From Alistipes sp. (GTDB lineage Bacteria; Bacteroidota; Bacteroidia; Bacteroidales; Rikenellaceae): 64,000 nt of DNA. The DNA is taken from NCBI GenBank assembly GCA_017629985.1, contig JAGBWD010000021.1, forward strand, positions 1-64,000, written 5' to 3'. Shown piece by piece: positions 28,571 through 37,147 of the stretch. The stretch's first letter is position 1. Every line of letters starts with the position of its first letter. Position numbers and translations under genes: made by a program. The notes under the pieces are model-generated. The model worked only from the letters and a program-made list of their open reading frames with translations, did no database searches and was not told the DNA's origin.

Positions 28571-28756
28571 CTACTCTGCTGCCTTCTTCTCGATTGCGAG
28601 CTTACCGCGATAGAAGCCACACTCTGGGCAAACGCGGTGGTAGAGTACTGCTGAACCACAGTTTGAGCAGGTTACTACAGTTGGAACTACAGCCTTGTAG
28701 TGAGTTCTTCTCTTGTCTCGACGTGTTGAAGAGACTTTGTGTTTAGGATGTGCCAT
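28571..28756 (-). CDS. rpmF: Large-subunit ribosomal protein L32
   Basis: 61 residues, typical length. MAHPKHKVSSTRRDKRRTHY start and a four-cysteine zinc site (CSNCGS and CPECGFYRG). Located between the DUF177 gene and plsX, the standard order. Confidence 0.97.
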   Translation of the reverse strand: MAHPKHKVSSTRRDKRRTHYKAVVPTVVTCSNCGSAVLYHRVCPECGFYRGKLAIEKKAAE

Positions 28757-28841
28757 CTTACAATATAGTTTTTAAGTTTTATGTTTGTCAAATGTCTGTT
28801 CGGCAGCCTGACGGAATTACTGCCTTGCAAACCGCATTTTT

Positions 28842-29402
28842 TTACTCCTTATCCATCTGTGCCTTGAGAGCCTCGAGGATGCTCATGCTTCTGTCGTCAA
28901 GCGCCACAACATCCTCCTCCTCGACCTGCGCCTCGAGAGCCTCTAGCTCCTCCTCGCTAATCTCCTGAAACGATGCTAGCATCTCGGGGTTACACTCACC
29001 CTCCTCGTGTACACGACTGTAGGGTAGTGACAACACTATACTTTCGTAGATGTACTGCGTGAGGTCGAGCATATCCTCCGATGGTGAAATCCACATAACA
29101 TCGCCATCGTAGAAGTCTGTCTCCTCCGAGAACTTAACAACGAGGTCGCCATCGTAGTCAATAGCTATTGGGCAATCCTCCAAGCAACGGTCGCACTCGC
29201 AAATTACCTCACCTTCAATAGTTACATTTAGCTCCAACATAGCCTCGCTACGATTGAGCTTAACGCGCACCACGCAGTCACCGCCCTTGATCTCCTCGGT
29301 CTCATACGCCTCAAAAAGTGCGTTATCTACCTTAAAATCAAAGTCGTAGCTTCCTACTTTTAGCCCCTTATAGGCTATTTTGTATAGTCCAATTTGCTCC
29401 AT
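28842..29402 (-). CDS. DUF177 (YceD-type) protein
   Basis: 186 residues from the ATG at 29402; the longer frame to 29423 would overlap the promoter box. The domain's Cys pattern is present (ICECDRCLEDCP), followed by the acidic GDLVVKFSEETDFYDG stretch and DLTQYIYESIVLSLP, which are family landmarks. Members accompany rpmF almost everywhere and are linked to 23S rRNA or ribosome assembly. The glutamate-rich C-terminus (EEELEALEAQVEEEDVVALD) is typical. Confidence 0.88.
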   Translation of the reverse strand: MEQIGLYKIAYKGLKVGSYDFDFKVDNALFEAYETEEIKGGDCVVRVKLNRSEAMLELNVTIEGEVICECDRCLEDCPIAIDYDGDLVVKFSEETDFYDGDVMWISPSEDMLDLTQYIYESIVLSLPYSRVHEEGECNPEMLASFQEISEEELEALEAQVEEEDVVALDDRSMSILEALKAQMDKE

Positions 29403-29420
29403 TTCAGCACAAATAGTCTG

Positions 29421-29428
29421 CAAATTTA
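29421..29428 (-). promoter_or_regulatory. Promoter box of the DUF177-rpmF unit
   Basis: TAAATTTG on the minus strand, 18 bases before the chosen start at 29402; it decides against the longer start at 29423. Confidence 0.5.
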
Positions 29429-29459
29429 CGATAAAAAACTAAAATGTGCAAATTATTAC

Positions 29460-29467
29460 TATTTTTG
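29460..29467 (+). promoter_or_regulatory. Promoter box of the hypothetical gene at 29509
   Basis: TATTTTTG, 41 bases before the ATG at 29509. It lies downstream of an alternative in-frame ATG at 29446, which is therefore unlikely to be used. Confidence 0.5.
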
Positions 29468-29508
29468 TAGCAAAGTTTTACGCAAAAATATTTTTTAAGG
29501 GTGTAATT

Positions 29509-29892
29509 ATGGAGCGATTTCACATCTCAATAGACTCAAAATATTCGGAGTTATGGCGTTATAATATTATCGTTATGAGTTCCGTGTCGGTAGATGATAA
29601 AGAGGTAGAGTTTCTTAAGTGTCGCAGCGAGGTAGCACCTATAGGCTCATCGCTCACCTCCGCGCCGCTAGGTTATAACCCCAATCGCCGCATCGAGATA
29701 GAGCATAAGCCAGCAACGCATCTAACCCTCTATATCTATGTGCTTACAAATACCTATCCTCATTCGCTCGATATTGTGGATACGCCACCATTTGAGTTGC
29801 GCGTAGAGGTTAGCTATGGCATGGAGCGCCGTTATGCCCACACATTCGAGATAGACCAGTGGTCGGGGGCAAATATCTGTTTAGAGTTTTAG
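29509..29892 (+). CDS. Uncharacterised beta-rich cytoplasmic protein
   Basis: 127 residues from the ATG at 29509. I do not recognise the family. There is no signal peptide or membrane segment. The sequence alternates hydrophobic strands (RYNIIVMSSVSV, HLTLYIYVLT, FELRVEVSYG) with charged turns, and ends in CLEF, suggesting a small beta-sandwich. It lies alone between divergent DUF177 and convergent groEL, with its own promoter and terminator, so it is probably a real gene. Function unknown. Confidence 0.6.
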   Translation: MERFHISIDSKYSELWRYNIIVMSSVSVDDKEVEFLKCRSEVAPIGSSLTSAPLGYNPNRRIEIEHKPATHLTLYIYVLTNTYPHSLDIVDTPPFELRVEVSYGMERRYAHTFEIDQWSGANICLEF

Positions 29893-29910
29893 CCATACCT
29901 ATATATAATA

Positions 29911-29942
29911 TTAAAGCGCTCGGGAACTCCGAGCGCTTTAAA
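29911..29942. terminator. Bidirectional terminator between the hypothetical gene and groEL
   Basis: 13-bp stem TTAAAGCGCTCGG (29911-29923) with 29929-29941, 5-base loop. No long T run, but the AT base pairs at its foot serve either direction. Confidence 0.7.
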
Positions 29943-29958
29943 TATTATGTAGTGGTGA

Positions 29959-31599
<1,641 letters not shown>

Positions 31600-31617
31600 T
31601 TAGTTGTTTAAAAGTTA

Positions 31618-31890
31618 TTACTCTATTACTGCGATGATATCTGCCTGCTTCATAACTAGATAGCTCTCGCCCTCGTAGTTAATCTCGGTGCCGGCATACT
31701 TGCCATACATCACTGTATCGCCTACCTTTACCTCCATGGCTACCTCGGTGGTGCCAGGGCCTGCTGCGATAACCTTACCCATGAGGGGCTTCTCCTTTGC
31801 TGTATCAGGGATGAATAGACCGCCTGCGGTCTTCTCCTCTGCCGGATTTGGCTTCACCAATACACGGTCTGAAAGTGGTCTTACTGCCAT
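31618..31890 (-). CDS. groES: Co-chaperonin GroES
   Basis: 90 residues. [19 protein letters not shown] start, the mobile-loop region [13 protein letters not shown], and [16 protein letters not shown] are typical. Caps GroEL. No CIRCE element is present upstream; two inverted repeats occupy the gap instead. Confidence 0.98.
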   Translation of the reverse strand: MAVRPLSDRVLVKPNPAEEKTAGGLFIPDTAKEKPLMGKVIAAGPGTTEVAMEVKVGDTVMYGKYAGTEINYEGESYLVMKQADIIAVIE

Positions 31891-31935
31891 AAGTTCTCTA
31901 TTTTTAAGTTAATCTATTTTGAATTTTCAAATGAG

Positions 31936-32038
31936 TTAGTTTGTTGCTACGTGAGCAACGTTCCAAGTAACTAATTCTGTTTGGTGTGGTGTTGTGACAA
32001 TCTCTATGCCAAAATGATTATTATGACATTTTGTCATA
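31936..32038 (-). promoter_or_regulatory. Upstream region of groESL with two inverted repeats
   Basis: The 168-base gap above groES holds a hairpin GTTGCT/AGCAAC (31943-31959) that can extend through TTAGT/ACTAA, and a separate 7-bp palindrome TATGACA-TTT-TGTCATA (32022-32038). No clear TAnnTTTG box was found for groES, so the promoter may use a different sigma pattern. Confidence 0.4.
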
Positions 32039-32058
32039 TTCTGCCTATGTCACTGTCA

Positions 32059-33339
32059 CTACTTATCATATTTGTCGCCCCACAATGCCTGCATGCGCTC
32101 GGCGATTTTTGCCTCCTGCGCATTGCTGGTATTGGGAGTGTAGAAGCGTGTGCCAGAGAGAGAGTCGGGGAGGAACTCCTGAAATACGAAGTTTCCCGTG
32201 TAGTCGTGGGCATACTTATACTCTTTGCCATAGCCCATGTCGCCCATAAGCTTTGTTGGAGCATTGCGCAGATGTAGTGGCACAGGGCGGTTTGTAGTAT
32301 CCCTCTCAACCATTGCAAGAGCCTTGTTTATAGCCATATATGCGGAGTTGCTCTTGGGGCTTGTAGCGAGGTATATCGTTGTCTCGGCAAGGGTGATACG
32401 TGCCTCGGGCATGCCAATCTTATGCACCGTATCGAAGCAGGCGTTGGCCAAGAGTAGTGCATTGGGATTTGCAAGACCCACATCCTCCGATGCCAATATC
32501 ACCAGACGGCGTGCTATAAATCGAGGCTCCTCACCTCCTGCCAGCATGCGGGCAAGGTAGTATATGGCGGCATTAGGGTCACTACCACGTACCGACTTTA
32601 TGAATGCTGATATGACGTCATAGTGTTGCTCTCCCGACTTGTCGTAGAGAGCTATATTTTGTTGCAGGCACTCCGTAACATGCTCATCTGTAATCACTAT
32701 GTCGCCGGCTGTAGCGCCAACAATGATATCCAGAATGTTGAGCAGTTTGCGAGCATCACCACCCGAGAAGCGAAATAGCGCCTCGCTCTCCGCCACCGTT
32801 ATATTACGCTTGCGTAGCTCCTCATCGGTCGTTAGTGCGCGGTCGAGGAGCGCCTTTAGCTCCTCGTCTGTCATAGGCTTAAGTACGTAGACCTGACAGC
32901 GGCTCAAGAGTGGTGAGATAACCTCAAATGATGGATTTTCGGTAGTAGCACCTATGAGCGTTATAATGCCCTGCTCCACAGCCGCAAGCAGAGAGTCTTG
33001 TTGCGACTTATTGAAACGATGTATCTCATCGATAAACAAGAATGCGGAGCGCGAATTGAAGAGGTGTTGGTTCTTTGCCTTCTCAATAACCTCCCTCACA
33101 TCCTTGACACCCGATGTTACCGCCGAGAGGGTATAGAATGGGCGGTTTAAGGCCGATGCCACAATCTTTGCCAACGTGGTCTTACCCACGCCTGGAGGCC
33201 CCCACAATATAAATGAGGGTACGCTTCCCGAGGCGATGAACTTGCGGAACACGCCATTCTCACCTACAAGGTGCTTCTGTCCAATGTAATCATCGAGGCC
33301 CTGTGGGCGCAGACGCTCGGCAAGTGGTTGTTGCGACAT
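32059..33339 (-). CDS. rarA: Replication-associated recombination ATPase RarA
   Basis: 426-residue AAA+ ATPase of the RarA/MgsA/WRNIP1 family acting at stalled replication forks. Walker A is GPPGVGKTTLAK (near residue 48), Walker B is FIDEIHRFNK, then sensor GATTENPSFEV. The C-terminal tetramerisation region includes SVRGSDPNAAIYYLARML and MGYGKEYKYAHDY. The gene follows the transporter by five bases. Confidence 0.95.
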   Translation of the reverse strand: MSQQPLAERLRPQGLDDYIGQKHLVGENGVFRKFIASGSVPSFILWGPPGVGKTTLAKIVASALNRPFYTLSAVTSGVKDVREVIEKAKNQHLFNSRSAFLFIDEIHRFNKSQQDSLLAAVEQGIITLIGATTENPSFEVISPLLSRCQVYVLKPMTDEELKALLDRALTTDEELRKRNITVAESEALFRFSGGDARKLLNILDIIVGATAGDIVITDEHVTECLQQNIALYDKSGEQHYDVISAFIKSVRGSDPNAAIYYLARMLAGGEEPRFIARRLVILASEDVGLANPNALLLANACFDTVHKIGMPEARITLAETTIYLATSPKSNSAYMAINKALAMVERDTTNRPVPLHLRNAPTKLMGDMGYGKEYKYAHDYTGNFVFQEFLPDSLSGTRFYTPNTSNAQEAKIAERMQALWGDKYDK

Positions 33340-33344
33340 GGTTA

Positions 33345-34697
33345 TTAATGGTTTATGTCGGTTATCTTATTTGGGTCGTGCTTATAGCGGAAAAGAACCA
33401 TAAAGGCTAGGGCTACAACCAAGGCATAACCCGCAAAGATAAACCATGTGCTTGCCCATCCGTTGCCCGCGAATTCGGGACGAGAAACAAGGTAGCCACC
33501 CTCCCATGTGCAGAAGTGGTCTACAACCTTGCCTGCGATATATGTTCCTACAGAGGCACCAATACCATTTGTCATGAGCATAAAGAGGCCCTGTGCGCTG
33601 CCCTGCATGCTCGATGGCGCCTCCTGCTGTACAAACATAGCTCCCGATACGTTGAAGAAATCGAAGGCTACGCCATACACCAAGCATGATGCTATGAGAG
33701 CTACGATGCCAATGGTGGTAGTCGTAGTGCCTACACCGAAGAGACCAAAGCGCAACACCCAAGCAAACATCGCTATAAGCATAACATTCTTAATGCCAAA
33801 GCGGCGCAGGAAGAAGGCGGTCATAAGGATACAAAGAGCCTCTGAAATCTGCGATATAGAGACAAGCATCGTAGGGTTTGACGCAAACCAATCCTCCGAG
33901 ATACTGCGGAAGCTATTTATATATGATGTGGCATAGCCATTGGTAATCTGCAACGACACACCCAGCAGCATCGAGAAGATGAAGAACATAGCCATAGTCT
34001 TCGACCTAAAGAGAACAAAAGCATCGAGGCCGAGACGCTCGGCGAGGCTCTTCTTTGTGTCGCTCTCGGCAAGAGGACACTCTGGCAATGAGAATGAGTA
34101 TACGCCAAGGATAACACCAAGAATACCGCAGATGATAAGCTGCATATAGGTAAACTGTGCATTCTCCGCAAGGCCAAATGAGAGGCTATTAACCAACCAC
34201 ATCGAGGCGATGAAACCTATAGTGCCAAGGGTGCGGATAGGGGGAAATGCCTTAACAAAGTCCAATCCTGCGCGTGACAAGGTGCCAAATGCCACAGTAT
34301 TTGAGAGCGCGATAGTAGGCATGTAGAAGGCAACGCTGATGACGTATGGGATAAATATAGGCCAAATGTTGGCTATGTAGTCGGGATTTCCAGCATTTAA
34401 CGCAGCAAGCTCCGTAGCCTGGATACCAAAGTAGGCGGCAACAAGCATGAAACCTCCAGCAAGAAGATGCGAAAGACCTAATAGGCGCTGTGGCTGAACA
34501 TACTTATCGGCAATAATACCCATAATTGCTGGCATAAAAATAGATACCACGCCCTGTGCAACATAGAACCACGAGATGTAGTTTCCTAGGCCAACACGAC
34601 CCAAAAACTGTCCTACACATGTAAGATAGGCTCCCCACACCGCAAATTGCAGGAAGTTCATAATAATAAGGCGAGACTTGATGTTGCTCATAATCAA
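33345..34697 (-). CDS. NupG/XapB-type nucleoside:H+ symporter (MFS)
   Basis: 450 residues (or 448 from the third codon, also Met) with about 12 membrane helices. The N-terminus LIIMNFLQFAVWGAYLTCVG is the NupG-family signature, and IMGIIADKYVQPQRLLG is the loop between helices 2 and 3. Members import nucleosides with protons. The adjacent rarA has no metabolic link, so co-transcription may be incidental. A promoter box lies at 34741-34748. Confidence 0.85.
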   Translation of the reverse strand: MIMSNIKSRLIIMNFLQFAVWGAYLTCVGQFLGRVGLGNYISWFYVAQGVVSIFMPAIMGIIADKYVQPQRLLGLSHLLAGGFMLVAAYFGIQATELAALNAGNPDYIANIWPIFIPYVISVAFYMPTIALSNTVAFGTLSRAGLDFVKAFPPIRTLGTIGFIASMWLVNSLSFGLAENAQFTYMQLIICGILGVILGVYSFSLPECPLAESDTKKSLAERLGLDAFVLFRSKTMAMFFIFSMLLGVSLQITNGYATSYINSFRSISEDWFASNPTMLVSISQISEALCILMTAFFLRRFGIKNVMLIAMFAWVLRFGLFGVGTTTTTIGIVALIASCLVYGVAFDFFNVSGAMFVQQEAPSSMQGSAQGLFMLMTNGIGASVGTYIAGKVVDHFCTWEGGYLVSRPEFAGNGWASTWFIFAGYALVVALAFMVLFRYKHDPNKITDINH

Positions 34698-34740
34698 TAA
34701 GTTTTATCTATTCGTTTAATATTTTGCAAATAAATTTTAA

Positions 34741-34748
34741 CAAAGATA
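34741..34748 (-). promoter_or_regulatory. Promoter box of the NupG-rarA operon
   Basis: TATCTTTG on the minus strand, 43 bases before the start. Confidence 0.5.
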
Positions 34749-34769
34749 TGAAAAAAAATTGCAATTTTC

Positions 34770-34800
34770 TTTGTAATTAAAAAAATATGTTCTACTTTTG
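34770..34800 (+). promoter_or_regulatory. Promoter of the tRNA-Gln gene
   Basis: TTTG at 34770-34773, 19-base spacer, TACTTTTG at 34793-34800. A full match to the Bacteroidota consensus, 18 bases before the tRNA. Confidence 0.75.
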
Positions 34801-34818
34801 CATCGTCAAAAAAATTAT

Positions 34819-34889
34819 TGGGCTATGGTGTAATGGTAACACTACAGATTCTGGTCCTGTCATTCTTGGTTCGAATCCAGGTAGCCCAA
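34819..34889 (+). tRNA. tRNA-Gln (anticodon CUG)
   Basis: Cloverleaf read by hand: acceptor TGGGCTA (34819-34825) with TAGCCCA (34882-34888); D stem GTGT/ACAC; anticodon loop TTCTGGT with anticodon CTG at 34851-34853; T stem CTTGG/CCAGG around TTCGAAT; discriminator A. CCA is not encoded. The anticodon stem has an unusual A-C mismatch at its top pair (34848 with 34856), where a UUG isoacceptor would have A-U. It is followed by its own terminator. Confidence 0.95.
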
Positions 34890-34996
34890 CTAAAGCGACT
34901 CTCATTCCGAGGGTCGTTTTTTTGTATATGATGGTCTGTTGCATGAGGGTAGTCTTGCGACTACAGCCAAGCAAGATGCCCATGTCCTGATGCAAG
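34869..34996 (+). repeat. Direct repeat copy 1: tRNA-Gln 3' end, terminator and downstream bases
   Basis: 128 bases starting in the T arm (GTTCGAATCC). Copy 2 at 35186-35314 differs by three substitutions and one extra T in the T run. Confidence 0.9.
34896..34923 (+). terminator. Terminator of tRNA-Gln
   Basis: 8-bp stem CGACTCTC (34896-34903) with GAGGGTCG (34909-34916), then seven T. Confidence 0.85.
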
Positions 34997-35045
34997 CATC
35001 GGCCATGTACCCTTGCTTGTCACAGCGTTGCTGCCCTCATGCAAC
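34938..35045. repeat. 108-base nested palindrome downstream of tRNA-Gln
   Basis: Outer arms GTTGCATGAGGG (34938-34949) and CCCTCATGCAAC (35034-35045) are exact reverse complements. Inside, CAAGCAAG (34968-34975) pairs with CTTGCTTG (35012-35019), and GATGC/GCATC forms the tip. A local hairpin GTAGTC-ttgc-GACTAC lies in the left arm. No gene overlaps it. A further 9-bp inverted repeat, GAGCCGATA/TATCGGCTC, spans 35100-35160. Confidence 0.75.
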
Positions 35046-35185
35046 GGTAGTATCCCTCGTCATTTAGTTGTGTTACCTGATTCTCATTTGTGGTTGGTTG
35101 AGCCGATAGGGTGTTAATTTATTGCTCGGCTTACAGCCTGCGCTATGTATGTATCGGCTCTACTTTGCAATGTGCCATTGCTGCA

Positions 35186-35314
35186 GTTCGAATCCAGGTA
35201 GCCCAACTAAAGCGACTCTCACTCCGAGGGTCGTTTTTTTTGTATATGGTGGTCTGTTGCATGAGGGTAGTCTTGCGACTACCGCCAAGCAAGATGCCCA
35301 TGTCCTGATGCAAG
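35186..35314 (+). repeat. Direct repeat copy 2: partial tRNA-Gln 3' end with terminator
   Basis: Repeats 34869-34996 with about 97% identity by eye. It carries only the T arm and acceptor 3' strand of tRNA-Gln, so it cannot make a tRNA. Just before it, TACTTTG (35161-35167) resembles a one-base-shortened copy of the tRNA promoter box. Confidence 0.9.
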
Positions 35315-35361
35315 ACGAGCATAGAACCTTGTGGCAACAACTACCAAATATAAGCATCTAC

Positions 35362-35390
35362 AAAAAATGAGCGAGAGATGCTCCTCTCGC
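35362..35390 (-). terminator. Terminator of the LicD glycan operon
   Basis: Minus strand: GCGAGAG/CTCTCGC stem (35371-35377 with 35384-35390), then a run of six T (35362-35367). Confidence 0.75.
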
Positions 35391-35445
35391 CCATAATATA
35401 AATCGAAAAGCGTAATTCTTGCCTCATCACAAAGTTTGAAGCCTA

Positions 35446-36387
35446 TTATTTGAAGAGTGCTACAAACTTGGTGAATAGCTGCGCTAGGATGGGGACATCA
35501 GAGCCTCCACCACGAACCTTTGCACCGCGCACAGCCTTTGCAAGCCATGGGTACTCCTTGAATAGGTCGAGGCGATACCATATAGAGTACCATCCTGCCT
35601 GTATCAGAATATCATCAAAGATAGATGCTACGGGGTTTCTCTCTGCAGGAATATCTCTATACTTCAAATATAGGTCTATAAAGGTTAGTGCATACTCTCT
35701 CTTTCGTTTGCGGCGCTGCTGGCCTGTCATGGCCGTTGAGACACCTTTGCGATAGTGGTACACATCGAGGTCTAGGTATGCTATAGTTTGTGAGTATCCA
35801 ACGAGCTGTGTGGTTACGTAGCAATCCTCGGCATAGCCATACTTTGGAGTGTATATCTCATGCTCCTCGAATAGCTGGCGGCGAATACATTTGTTACACA
35901 GCGTACCAAAGGAGCGGTGGTTATACATGTTGCGTACGTATATATGTCGCTCGCCATTTGTGTAACATCGTTCTCGCTTAACGCTAGAGCGTGATGGGTA
36001 CTCCTTAACATAGTTAAAGTATACTATGTCGGCGTTGGTCTGGGCAATCCTCTCGGCAATCTTCGCTATAGAACCCTCAGAGAGCCAGTCATCGGAGTCT
36101 ACGTTATATATATAATCTCCTGTGGCATGCTCTATACCTGTGCGGCGAGCAGCAGGGAGGCCGCCGTTCTCCTTGTGGACGATCTTAATCTGTGGGCGGA
36201 GATTCTCATATTTACTCTTTATAAGCTCCTCAAGAAGCTCTATGGAGCGATCTTTGGTGCCATCATTTACGAATATAAACTCGATATGTGGGTATGACTG
36301 TGAGAGTACCGACTCGGCAAACTCCACAATATATCTCTCAACACCATATATCGGTGCTATAATCGAAATTGTAATATCCTTCTGCAT
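35446..36387 (-). CDS. Family 2 glycosyltransferase
   Basis: 313 residues. GT-A fold of GT2: ISIIAPIYGVERYI start, FVNDGTKDRS as the nucleotide-binding Asp region, and NVDSDDWLSEGS as the DxD metal site. No membrane helix, so it is cytoplasmic or peripheral. Last gene of the five-gene minus operon that includes two LicD enzymes; likely adds one sugar to the surface glycan those enzymes decorate. Acceptor and donor unknown. Confidence 0.88.
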   Translation of the reverse strand: MQKDITISIIAPIYGVERYIVEFAESVLSQSYPHIEFIFVNDGTKDRSIELLEELIKSKYENLRPQIKIVHKENGGLPAARRTGIEHATGDYIYNVDSDDWLSEGSIAKIAERIAQTNADIVYFNYVKEYPSRSSVKRERCYTNGERHIYVRNMYNHRSFGTLCNKCIRRQLFEEHEIYTPKYGYAEDCYVTTQLVGYSQTIAYLDLDVYHYRKGVSTAMTGQQRRKRKREYALTFIDLYLKYRDIPAERNPVASIFDDILIQAGWYSIWYRLDLFKEYPWLAKAVRGAKVRGGGSDVPILAQLFTKFVALFK

Positions 36388-36406
36388 ACCTAATAATTAA
36401 GTTACT

Positions 36407-37147
36407 CTATTTCTCGATTACTCTTCCGCTCTGCATCTTATAGTCGTAGCTATGTCTACCCTCGGCGCGGAAGTCATCATGGTAGCGCTCTAGAACCTCC
36501 CTATATATAGTATCATACTGCGGTATGAAGAGATCCTCTTTAGCCCATAGGTGTTTGAGGATATCTGCGGCAAGAGACCTAGTAAGGTCGAGGTTGTTGG
36601 CGCCGTTGTAAAATGCCGTACCCTTGATTGAGCCTGGGGAGATGTTGAGGATTCGGTTTGATGTTCCACTCTTCTCTAGCTCCACGTTCACACTCTCGAT
36701 AAAGATTTTTAGGGCAGCTTTTGTAGCGCCATACACAGCAAAGAGAGGTGATGAGAGGAAGCCTGCTATGCTACCCATCACACCACAATAGAAACTCTCC
36801 TTTGCGCTGATGCGAGGGAAGAAGTGGTGTATAATGCGTAGTGGCGCGGTGCTATTTACGGCAAAGCTATCTATAATATGTTGCTCCTCAATATCCTTGA
36901 AGTGTGCGAGGCGCCCAAAACCGGCAGTGATGATAAGTGTGTCAATGTCGGTGTAGCTATCCAGGAGTGTGTAATCCTCAGCGCGGAGGTCAAAGTATGT
37001 AAAATCGAACTTTGGGTCTCTGAACTCTGCTGCTACCTCTGTGCGGTCAATGATATATATGCGATCGAAGCCCTCATCTTCGGCAAGGAGCGTGGCTAGG
37101 GCAAGGCCTATGCCGTTAGCACCTCCAACAACTAATGCACGTCTCAT
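36407..37147 (-). CDS. SDR-family oxidoreductase in the LicD locus
   Basis: 246 residues. Rossmann start RALVVGGANGIGLALA (GxxNGIG), NSTAPL region, catalytic Ser in GVMGSIAGF and YGATK as the YxxxK pair. The start overlaps the stop of the fused cytidylyltransferase gene by four bases (ATGA), which suggests the two proteins act on the same intermediate, for example a keto-polyol phosphate or its precursor. Inference only. Confidence 0.85.
   Translation of the reverse strand: MRRALVVGGANGIGLALATLLAEDEGFDRIYIIDRTEVAAEFRDPKFDFTYFDLRAEDYTLLDSYTDIDTLIITAGFGRLAHFKDIEEQHIIDSFAVNSTAPLRIIHHFFPRISAKESFYCGVMGSIAGFLSSPLFAVYGATKAALKIFIESVNVELEKSGTSNRILNISPGSIKGTAFYNGANNLDLTRSLAADILKHLWAKEDLFIPQYDTIYREVLERYHDDFRAEGRHSYDYKMQSGRVIEK

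Noticed and set aside
29446..29508. Longer N-terminus for the hypothetical protein at 29509
   Set aside because: The upstream Met lies before the TATTTTTG promoter box at 29460-29467, so it would not be in the transcript.
31891..32058. CIRCE/HrcA operator upstream of groES
   Set aside because: No TTAGCACTC-N9-GAGTGCTAA or close variant is present.
35000..35185. Small genes between the tRNA repeat copies
   Set aside because: The short frames over 34787-35370 are shadows of repeat and palindrome sequence and have no protein-like features.
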